NCBI GenBank assembly: GCA_027186245.1 | Contig: CP114486.1 | Coordinates: 8,818,501-8,882,500 of the forward strand | Direction: 5' to 3' | Source of the DNA: Coriaria nepalensis | Lineage: Eukaryota > Streptophyta > Magnoliopsida > Cucurbitales > Coriariaceae | Length of the DNA stretch: 64,000 nucleotides | Shown here: in pieces, positions 18,088 to 28,520 of the stretch | Layout: each line of letters begins with the position of its first letter | Position numbering within the stretch: the stretch's first letter is position 1 | Notes under the pieces: model-generated | Database searches by the model: none | What the model was told of the DNA's origin: nothing | Seen by the model: only the letters and a program-made list of their open reading frames with translations | Translations under genes and position numbers: made by a program

Positions 18088-19240
18088 TTAGGAATAGAAA
18101 TACATAATACATAAATACTTTTATTAAGATAGGATCAAACAAAAGATTCAAACTATGAATAGAGATATTTGGGTTTGTTTCGGCAATGTTTTGCCAGGTG
18201 AAGAGTGATTTTGTGGTATCATTTGGTGACTAATTAATAAATGTCACATTTCATTTTCTGGCCTCATATATATATATGAATTTAATATCAATTGATATCA
18301 CAGCCTTAAGTTCGATCTAGATATATTTTCGGACCTAGATTTATGTTTCGAATTTCTAGGCTAGATATAGGCCTGAAACTTTTCAAGAAAGAGAAAATAA
18401 ATTATTTGGAGATCTCCATTAATGGAGCTATTAAGCTCCATCAACAAAATTTCATGTCTGTGCAGACTGTTGAGTTATTTGGCCTTCATCATCATCAGTC
18501 AAAGAAGAAGAGAAGAGTAAGATGAAAAAAGTGGTGTTCTAATCATTAAAAAGACTACTATTTTTGCAACGTATTTCATAAATCTAATAAATTAAAATAT
18601 TTTTTTCTTACATTGTGAAACATAAATATTTTTTAAGAGACCTACTATAATTTTTTAAAATGAGACTATTTTTTAAAACAAATTTTAAAAGGAGTTAGGT
18701 TCTCAAATTTTCTCGTAATAAAAACTATTAGCTGTTCATATTTTTCATAAACCTAATAAATAATGAAAGATTAAGGGCTACTTAATGGCTAATGCAATGC
18801 CATTTAATATGTGTCTATAACTAATATGGAAGCCATTTGCAACCCTAATTACTATAAATTGATATACAAAAATTAACTACACATAATGATAGTGTTAGTG
18901 TGTACGTGGATCAAATTTCTAACCCTATTAATAGAAATCTTTTCATTTTCCCATACGTAATTAATAAAATGTTAATATTTTCTTTTTTACTAATTCAATA
19001 TTATTATGTTGACTTTTTGTGGAGTAAAAAAGTCTTTACCAATTTAATAGAGATATTAGCTAATGTTTAATGTAAAGTAACTAATTTTAATCAGTCCTAA
19101 AGTTTGAAACCTCGAACATTTCTATCATAAGGTATAAGCTAATGTTTAAATAATAAACATTAGACTTAAAATCATAAAAATTGAATATTTCATCATTGAA
19201 CCTAAATATTAGACCTGTATATCAAAACCAATATCCAAAT
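18088..19240. other. Intergenic, downstream of ALG11
   Basis: AT-rich and without supported genes. The first few hundred bases should contain the ALG11 3' untranslated region. The short frame at 18343-18525 has no recognisable motif. Confidence 0.45.
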
Positions 19241-19480
19241 GTGAGATGACCTTTGGTCCTTTGACCCTTCGACCCTTCGACCCCTCAACCTTGACTGTGC
19301 ATTTTAGGAGTCTCGAGGCCTTTGACCATTCGACCACATACCGACATGTGAAAGTGACTAAGACGTCGGTCTGTGCATCTCAAGGCTTTAAGGACTTCGA
19401 CTCTTCGACCACAGAAAAACATGTGAGACGTCGGTCTATGTATCTTAATTCTTAGTGCCTCAAGGCATTCGACCCTTCAA
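19241..19480. repeat. Cluster of short CTTCGACC-type repeats
   Basis: The words CCTTCGACCC, TTCGACCAC and TGACC recur about ten times in 240 bases (for example near 19258-19285, 19325-19336, 19396-19412 and 19465-19485). A longer unit with GACGTCGGTCT and TGTGCATCTCAAGGC also appears twice. Composition is clearly more GC-rich than the flanks. This may be a subterminal repeat array of the neighbouring hAT remnant, but no link is proven. Confidence 0.5.
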
Positions 19481-19971
19481 CCCATAGAGTAAACTAGCAA
19501 AATATAATCTTAATTCTTAAATGTAAGAAATCAAGAGGTCCAAGAACAATCCAAACAAAATTATCAAATTGTATAATCAAAGTTTACAACAAGATAACTA
19601 AGAGCATATCAAATTATCAAATAATTAAGAGCATTTCAAATAAATAAACAAATTTTTAACCAAATAAAAGTTTCATTACGTATTATTAAATAATATATAG
19701 ATGATTAAACCATTGTGGCTCAATCATTATAGTTCCATAAAAAAAACCTCTCGTCCTTAAGGAGGAAAAAATGGACGTTACAATGAAGCCATAAATAAAT
19801 AATAAAATTTTGGTAATAAACTATAATCTATTTATTAATAGTGGTTGGTCATTGGTAGATAGTATAACTGCTTCCCGCTGTAAAATAATCTTTATCTAAA
19901 AATATATTCTAAGAATATTGAACTAAGTTTTCATTATGAGCTCTATGTTGATTTTGATGAGTTGCATGCTC

Positions 19972-20190
19972 TCAATTTCTTATACATAATAATGTTTCAA
20001 CCAATTCTAACTTTAACGAAGTCATTCTATCTTCAATAACTCTCTCACCTATGCTGAATGCTGATTCAGAAGAAACCATTAAGACGAGAACAATTAATAC
20101 ATCTCGAGCAAGTCGTGTTAGTGTAAGAAATCGTGTAGAGATTTTCTTCCACCAATCCAAAAGGCATAAGAATTTTGAATCATTTGCACA
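19972..20190 (-). pseudogene. hAT (Ac-like) transposase C-terminal remnant
   Basis: The minus-strand frame reads DWWKKISTRFLTLTRLARDV, then SSESAFSIGERVIEDRMTSL, then VETLLC. This is the C-terminal dimerisation region of hAT transposases, usually of the form WWK..RFP.L..MARD..., ASE.AFS.G.R and R..L....VEAL.C. Only this conserved tail is recognisable; the DDE catalytic part and BED zinc finger are absent from adjoining sequence. It is a relic without activity. Confidence 0.82.
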
Positions 20191-21670
20191 AAAATCAAAA
20201 AATAAGAAATCAGTTTCGAGGTATTTCTAGAGTTCCATCACAATGAAACTAAAACTAAAACTGGAATTGGAAATGTTAACGAAATTTTAACTTTTCCTCT
20301 TAAGTCAAATATCTTATTCTTGTATCTGATGTCACAAGTAGTTATATTTATTATCATAAAAATTAAATATTTCATATAACTTATTAAGAGCGTAAGTAAT
20401 AATAAAGGATGAAATTGTCAAATTTTATTATTCTAATTCAACCGGCCGATAAGAGAGCCTAATTATTTTGAGATTGTCAAAATAATGATGTTCGTGTCTG
20501 GCAAGTTTGACATGCTATTACAACAAAGACCCAAGAACTGTAGTGTTATAGTTGAATATGTTCGGACTCCAGCGTTACAAAACTCGAGTACGGGTCGCTA
20601 CTAGAATGATGGGGAATAAGAAAGAAAGTCCTCATAAATGACTACTTATAGGTTATCCTTCAATATTCAATCATTTTCAACCACAGTAGTTTGTTATCGT
20701 TACCTATTTTATTTTAGGTACTTTATTTTTAGTATTTAGTTTCAGATTACTTTTGGATATTTAAGTATTTATTTTCATAAAATTAAACTTGATAAAAAGT
20801 TTATATAATTTTATTCTTGTAAATTTTTATACATATCAAAAGTTAATGAAATTACAAGTGTCTTTAAATATAAATTTTAATTTATTGAGTTAATATTTTT
20901 CTTTAAGGAAAAAGATTTATTTATATATATATATATATATAGAACATCATTAGGTTATATGGTATATTTAATTTCTTGATTCCAACTTTTTTTTATTTAT
21001 AACTAAACATAAAATTAAAATATATATTTATATTATTTGTATATATTTTTTATTTATTATGAATTTGTTCAAAAATTTTGATCGAAGAAGTTTGATGAAG
21101 ATGAAGATATTAGTTTAGATGTGAAGGTTTGATGAAGCGAGGGTTAATATGATCTTTTTTTATTTTTATTTATTTTTCTTTTTTTTAATAGTTTTTTATT
21201 TAGTTTAGAGGTCAAAAAAAAAAAAAGAAAAGGAAAAAAGAAATAAAAGGTATTTAACAAAATGAATATTGAATGAATTTATTGAAGTAAGGGAAATACT
21301 AAAATAATCTCTATAAATGATGATACATACTTATAGAGAGAATTCAAATACTTGTTTTGCTAAATGTCTCTATTCTTAAAATTTTTGTTATATAACATTA
21401 AAATAAATGAAAATAAATAAGTAAATTAAATTAAAAAAGAAAAAAGAAGAAGAATAAAAGAAAAATATTAAAAGACTTAATTGTCCGACATCTTCTTCTT
21501 TCCCTCCATCTCAATGGTTGTTCGCCAGCTTCTCTAGGTTTGCTTCGTAGATCCGAAGAATAATGAAGAACGAAGAATGAAAAAGAGAGAGGGATTTTGG
21601 TATTATTTTAAATGTTATAAAATTATAAAAAAATATATATATCATAAGAATAAGATCTTTCCATAAAATT
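20191..21670. other. Intergenic AT-rich DNA
   Basis: No gene is supported. Simple-sequence tracts such as (TA)n near 20922-20940 and A- or T-rich runs are common. Short ORFs here are chance frames in low-complexity DNA. Confidence 0.5.
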
Positions 21671-21679
21671 TATAAACAA

Positions 21680-22950
21680 ACTCAATCAGAATTATATAAT
21701 CTGAAATAAATTTTTTTGAAGTTGACTGGTTTCAGACCGAAACCATGATTTTAGACTGAACATTCAAATAGAAATCTTTGTTCTATAATTTTGAACTAGT
21801 TCCAGATGTTATAAAATTATAAAAAAAAGTATATCATAAAAATATAATCTTATAGATATTTCCATATAGTCAAAGAACACATCAATCAGATTATATAATT
21901 CAAGATGTTATAAAAATCATGATTTTGAACTGAACATTCAAATAAAAATCGTTGTTAAATAATTTTGAATTAGTTCCAGATGTTATAAAATTAGAAAAAA
22001 AGTATATCATAAAAATAGAATCTTATAGATATTTCCATATAGTCAACGAACACATCAATCAAAGTTATATAATTCAAGATAAAAATTCTTGAAGTTGACT
22101 GGCTCATTACTAAAATCATGATTTCGTACCGAACATTCAGACCAAAATCATTGTCTAATAATTTTGGACTAGTTCTAAATGTTATAAAATCATACAAAAA
22201 TATATCATAAAAATAGACTCTAGAGTCAAAAAACAGCTCAATCAGAATTATATAATTCAAGATAAAAATTCTTAAAATTGACCGGTTCTAAATCAAAATC
22301 ATGATTTCAGACTGAACATTTAGACTAAAATCTTCAGACCGAAATCATGATTTTAGTTCGGAACGAGTCAACTTCGAGAATTTTTATTGTAGGTTATATA
22401 AATTTGATTAAAGTGTTTCTAAACTCTATAAAAAGTTATAAGAATATATTTTTATGATATATTATTTCTATGATTTTATAACATCTAAAACCAGTTCAAA
22501 ATTATTGGACAAAGATTTTGGTTTGAATGTTCAGTCCGAAATCAAGATTTCGGTTATAATCCAGTCAACTTTAATAATTTTTATCTTGGATTATATAACT
22601 CCGATTGAGGTGATTTTAAACTTTATGAAAAATTATAAGATTGGTAGATAGGTTCTTATAAGCCATGACCAACAAGAACTTATAATCAGAGACCCCTTGG
22701 AAAAACTAAATATTCAAGAATTTTTATCTTAATTCATTTAATTTTGATTAAGATATTTTTAAATTTTATGAAAAACTGTAAGGATTTCTTTTTATAATAT
22801 ATTTTTTGTATGATTTTATAATATTTAAAACTAATACAAAATTATTAAATAAAGATTTCAATTCAAATTTTTAATCTAAAATTATGATTTCAATCCGAAA
22901 CTAATTAATTTTCAAAATTTTGTATTTAGATTATATAACTACAATTAAAA
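21680..22950. repeat. Cluster of ~180-200 bp direct repeats followed by inverted copies
   Basis: A unit containing TTATATAATTCAAGATAAAAATTCTTGAAGTTGAC-like sequence, ATCATGATTT, GAACATTCA and TGTTATAAAAT recurs. In direct orientation the copies start near 21690, 21890, 22064 and 22247. From about 22340 the same words appear reverse complemented: ATCATGATTT, GAGTCAACTT, TTATATAA at 22394, 22592 and 22933, and TTTATAACATCTAAAAC. The block is therefore a large imperfect palindrome with repeats in each arm. It has no coding capacity. It could be a decayed foldback element or a satellite-like array that inverted. Confidence 0.8.
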
Positions 22951-23002
22951 TATTTTTAAACTTTATAGATCTATAAATAAATAAAATTAACATAAATCTT
23001 AA

Positions 23003-23045
<43 letters not shown>

Positions 23046-23075
23046 ATAGAATAAATAAATAGAATAAATAAATAT
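23003..23075. repeat. (TAAA)n microsatellite
   Basis: About 18 tetranucleotide units of AATA, with two AGAATAAATA interruptions, lie 100-170 bases upstream of the O-fucosyltransferase-family start codon. The tract therefore sits in the promoter or 5' leader of that gene, where length variation could matter. Confidence 0.9.
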
Positions 23076-23176
23076 ATAAAATTGGCTCGGCCCAAGTCAG
23101 CTTTTCTGATGGTTTTGCAAGTTTCGCATCTTCCTTTTCCGAATAACGAGCTAAACTGTGTTTGGGAGCCCCGTCC

Positions 23177-26100
23177 ATGGCTTCCATCGCTAACCTCGAA
23201 AACTCCTCTAATGCATCTAATAACGAGCTAAACGGTGTGCTAGGGAGCCTAGAACCTGTAGACAACGAGCTCGAGCTTCACTCAGACTCCAACCACGTCA
23301 GATCAAATTCTCTTTTGCCCCGATCCGGCTCGACGACGCCAAGGAGCCGTCAAAACCCGCCGAGTCATTCTCCTCGGCTTATTCCCAGCCGTTTTTCGAG
23401 CTCCGATCGATCATCGGGCGATATTCGATACGCATCGTCGTTTCTCGGATTGAACTTTCCTGGTTTCCGATGGAATCTGAATAGTCATAAATTGAAGGCT
23501 CGTCAACGGGTGAAGAGAGTGTGGTACCGGAAAAAGCGTGTGAAATGGCTTATGGCTCTGATTGGACTTGTTGGTTTGTTTTTCTTGGTGAATTCGGTCA
23601 TGCTTCTGCGGCTTCAGGATAATGACGTCCAGGTTCATGGTGATTTGTCAATGAATTCGACCACAGCTAAGATCTTAGTTCATGTATGTACGAATTTGGC
23701 TAGTACCAGTACAATTAAAAATGCAACTATATTGATTATGCCTATTGGTGATCTTTACAGGGAAAATTGAAGATTAGTAAAGGGAAAAGACCTCAAGCGG
23801 CTCGTTATAGTAGATTACTAGCTCTTGCTGCGCATGCCTTAGCTGAGGTATTCGTAGACCATTTTGTATACTATCTTTATGAAGCGAAGAACACCTCATA
23901 CTGAATCTTATTTTAGAACACTTTATTGCTCTCTGGATTGGCCTGTTTTGGTTAGTTATAAAGTAAAACGAAAAACTTTTGAGTTGCAGGGACAAAAGAA
24001 ATCTGAGCCGAAAGACTTGTGGCAGGAGCCATTTGTTCCTGCTTCAGCTTGGAGACCTTGTGCTGATCAACGTAACTGGAAGCCTAACAGTGAGTCTCTC
24101 TATCCATATTTGGTTTTGTTGAGTAAATAGATTTAAGTTTAAATTTTTCTGATTCTAACGATGTAAATTGCTTGAGGTGCTGATAGAGGGTAATAATGGC
24201 TACATCATGGTCACTGCAAATGGTGGGCTGAACCAACAGCGAGTAGCTGTAAGTTGATCCAATTCCTGTTTCTATTGTTTTACTCTCATGCTCCTTTTTG
24301 ATTGGTTCAGACATTTATTTATCTAAGACTTGCCTTATCTTTAAATCAGTTTTTGATGCATGTTTTGACCGTTACTTCTTTGGCTGAATGACCCAGATTT
24401 GCAATGCTATTGTTATTGCTCGGTTCCTTAATTCAACTCTGGTTATTCCCAGATTTCTGTATAGTAGCGTATGGAGTGATGTGAGGTAATGTCCCCCCTC
24501 CCCCTTCTCTCTTCTTCTTCTTCCTCTTCATTTTATTTATTTTTATTTATTATTTTTATTTACTATTTTTATTTATATGTTCTTCCTCTCTCTCTTTCAT
24601 ATTGTGAAGGTCTTTTTATGATAAGTGAAAATAAGAGTGTCTATATATCCATTGGGAATTCGTAATTCAGTTAGTCTTGGTTAGTGTTTCCATAATGTCA
24701 TTTTAATACTTGAATTTGAGGTACATGTGTTTGATTACATGCTTCTTTTTCTTCTATTATCTTTTTAGATGGAAAAGTGACGAATATCAAATTTTAATTT
24801 CACAGCCAATTCAATGATATCTACCAGGAGGAAAATTTTATCAACTACATTACTCCTGATATACGGATGGTGAAGGAACTTCCAGAAGAACTTCGCTCAT
24901 TAAATTTGGAGGCAATCGGTAGTGTTGTATGTCCATTCCCTTTTGCATGGTTCATTTAATGGGTCAGTATTAGTCTTAAGTGGCGGGTTTAGCTTTAACT
25001 GATTGTTTAATGTGATTGCAGGTAACAGATGTCGACATAAGAAAAGAGGCCAAGCTGAGTTTTTACTTAAAAAACATTCTCCCTATTCTTCTCAAAAATA
25101 GAGTCGTCCATTTTGTTGGATTTGGAAATCGATTGGCATTTGACCCAATACCTTTCGAGTTGCAGGTAAGTCATACCCACGTGTCTATGAAATTTTATTC
25201 TCTATAAATATCTTGTTGGCTATTCAATATTTGATCATCTTCTTGTATTATTCTTTTACTTTCATGCTCCTTAGCTTTCTAATTTTCCCTTCCTAATTGG
25301 GGAACTTCATCTAGAGACTTCGGTGCAGATGTAATTTTCATGCTTTGAAATTTGTTCCCAAAATACAAGAAGCTGGGGCTTTGCTTCTGCAAAGATTACG
25401 TCGTCATGCAAGTCAGCTTGGACCATTGGATGAACATTTTTTGGGTCCATTTGCAAAATCAATTTTGACGGAAAATGGAACACATGCTAAAAAGGGTTCA
25501 AGATATCTAGCTCTACATCTGAGGTTTGAAATAGACATGGTAGCTCATTCTTTGTGTGAATTTGGTGGGGGTGAAGAAGAGAGGAAAGAGTTGGAAGCAT
25601 ATCGTCAAGTCCATTTCCCCGCATTGGCCCTTCTCACTAAGTCCAACAAGTATGTAACACTATTCCTATGTACTCTTATTTCCATCTTTTATTTGTCCAT
25701 GTCTAGAGCATTCTTTCATAACCAAGGGGGATAATATGCCAGATTATTTGGCGGGTGCTATATTAGGTTATGATGTGTTCTATTTTGATTGATTAGTCAT
25801 GATTTGATATTTAGTGAACCTTCTTTGGCAATATGTTTATCTTTTTTGTTGTGAAGACAACTTATGATGCGTACCAAAAACAAGCATGATCTTAAGGGAA
25901 ACAATTTTCCGTAACGTGTTTCTCACTGGATTTTTCATAGCATTGGCAAATAAGATAGTAGCAGATCTTATGGGGAAGTTTATCAAAAGAATTACTCAAG
26001 CTGCTCATTGCAATTTTTAAAGTAGTTGATGTATAAGCTATTAGAGGCAGACCTAATTCGCTTAAATTAGGAGGCAGATCTGTTGATAATTAAAAGGTAG

Positions 26101-27544
26101 ACCTATCCTATATTACTAGGGCCCTTTCTGAATTAATTTGATTTTAATTGTTTCATCTTATAGTTATATTTATAGTTTTTTTTTTGTGTGTGCGTGTACA
26201 TGAAAGCCTTACGTAGTCCTGAAAACTTTGGAATGATCTGGCCTAAAATCTTACAACCGTTCAGGTTACCGTCTCCTGAAGCTCTAAGAACAGAAGGCCT
26301 ATGTCCATTGGCACCCGAGGAAGCAGTCCTTATGATTGCTGCTCTTGGGTTTAAACGTCAGACTAAGATATTTGTTGCAGGCTCACAAATATATGGAGGG
26401 AGGGGTAGGTTGACTGCCTTAACCAGCTTGTACCCTAATCTGGTTACAAAGGAAAATTTGCTTACGTCAACTGAACTCGAACCATTCATGAACTTTTCAT
26501 CTCAGGTATTAATTACTTCTGGCAATTGATGAAACGAAAATAAAATATGTAAGGGTTTCTGAGCATAATTTTTATAATGATGGAGTTCTTTATTGATGGT
26601 AATATGTTTTAAAGTAGACCATGGCAGCCCTAAGCACAACTTGTAGAAGATATCAAGCTTTTCACTGAAAATTCAAATAAAATGATATTTGTTCATGAAT
26701 GTTCAGTAGCTTTGTAATTCAGAACGGGACATCCACTTTAGAAATTTCTCGATGTTTATTCCCAATGAAAATACATATTTTCTGGTAATCTTATGAGTTA
26801 GGTTCAAATTTCGGCATTAGTTTGTATTAAGAATCAACTAGAATTATAGAAAATTATTATATTTTACAGCAAAAAATACCCTTCTTCTGCATGTGTGTCA
26901 AACTCAGACTTCATGTTTGAAAAGTATTTAAGGATTCATTATGGTTAGTACTTCCATGGATGTATTGACCAGTTGGATCTTTCACTTTTCTTTTATGGTA
27001 GTAGTAGTAGTAGTATATACGTATATGAATTTCTTTTTCTCTGGTGACGTCTCGATCTAATAAGCGGTGCTTATCTATCATTGTTTGTTTGTCCTGGGAT
27101 GGATTAATTTTCTGTTTACTGTTACATTCCTGTCGACACATCAGCCCCTGAACGTTGACATATATATGAATGTTCTTTCTTAAGGACATACATTTAAATT
27201 CCATGCTTTCCTTATTCCATGTTCTCCAGTTAGCTGCACTGGACTTCATAGCCTGCACTGCTTCCGATGCATTTGCCATGACAGACTCTGGAAGCCAATT
27301 ATCCTCTCTTGTGTCTGGATTTCGCATATATTACGGAGGAGGTAGAATGCCTACTATTCGCCCCAACAAAAGAAGGCTTTCAGATATCTTTACAAAGAAC
27401 CAAACCATTGAATGGCGGGTTTTTGAGCAGAGAGTGCGCAAGGCTGTTCGGCAAACTAAACATGTCCAAACAAGGCCAAAGGCCAGGAGTATTTATAGGT
27501 ATCCGAGGTGTAAAGAGTGTATGTGCATGACCCAACAGCTATAG
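23177..27544 (+). CDS. Plant O-fucosyltransferase family protein (GT106-like)
   Basis: Ten exons: 23177-23683, 23761-23847, 23990-24089, 24187-24248, 24397-24485, 24806-24926, 25022-25165, 25315-25649, 26265-26505 and 27230-27544. They give 666 residues. It is a type II Golgi-style membrane protein: a Ser-rich cytosolic N-terminus of about 120 residues, one membrane segment at about 124-144, then the catalytic domain. Family blocks seen are GGLNQQRVA, ICNAIVIARFLNSTLVIP, KELPEELRSLNLEAIGS, KNRVVHFVGFGNRLAFDP, LALHLRFEIDMVAHS, FVAGSQIYGG, LYPNLVTKE and SGFRIYYGGGRMPTIRPNKRR. Exon 4 must use the AG at 24185-24186; the AG just upstream would bring an early stop. Acceptor and donor substrates cannot be told from sequence; plant members include pectin- and cell-wall-related enzymes. 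Confidence 0.93.
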
Positions 27545-28520
27545 TTTTCCATCGTCCTTAAGTAGTTCATTTTTTTTTAATGCATTCTTTCTCTTGCAAT
27601 AATTCATTAACGTAAAAGCTGTTGTATAAGATGTGCCGTGTAGGCTGTAGTAGTTATAGACAAAGATATGGTGAAAGAGATTTATTTTACCTTTTACGAG
27701 TAAATTAGATTTACCTCGTCTAAACTTACAAATAGGTCTTTTAACTGTTTCTGAAGTGTTTTGCTCCCAACGTAATGGTGTTGCAAACGGGATCTTAGTT
27801 CCCTGATGTTTCAAAACTTCGACATATATCTGGTAAACTCTCAGAAAAGTAGGCATAAAATGTACATATTATGCTGGAAAATAGAAATACTTTACTGATA
27901 TGTATTCTGTATAACCTGTAAGTTTTGTAGTATTCTAAATAACAAATTACAACGTTTTTACCTAATTTCTTACATGGCAGAAAATACTCTTAACTTTTCT
28001 TAGGGCTTAATTTTTTAAACTCTATCCTCTTACAATGGCTGAAACTAAACCTACAATCTTAGTCGTATACATTCAAGCCTTTCTCGTTGGAAACATATTT
28101 CATGTTTTAAAAACTGGTTTTCATCATCATTACAAAAAATCGGTGTTAGAGGAAAAAAAAAAGGTTATAAACAATGAAACCCGTTTGGTATGGTAATAAT
28201 ATAGTTAACAACAAGCATTATTACTAGTATTATTATTATTTCTTAAACACTAAATGTTTAATTTTTTCTGTCTTTTTATTTAAAAGAATTTATTATTGAA
28301 AAAGTTGATTAGTTGGGTTAGAAATGGAAAAAATAGTAATTTTTTTTTTATTTTACATAATTATGTTGACGTGATCTACGTACTCAGCATATATGCCAAT
28401 TTCTAATTTTGATTATAAAATGATGACAAAATTATATTTGAAAAAATTGAAGGGATTTTGAAATATGAGGGGGCTAATTCTAGATGCTTGAGAGTTTACT
28501 TTTTATTGTCATCTAGTTCT
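27545..28520. other. Convergent intergenic region
   Basis: The O-fucosyltransferase-family gene ends at 27544 on the plus strand and the subtilase ends at 28521 on the minus strand, so both 3' ends point into this stretch. It is AT-rich, with no supported gene. It should hold both 3' untranslated regions. Confidence 0.55.

Noticed and set aside
22999..23265. Minus-strand frame upstream of the O-fucosyltransferase-family gene
   Set aside because: Its tail is the (TAAA)n microsatellite and its head is antisense to the true first exon.
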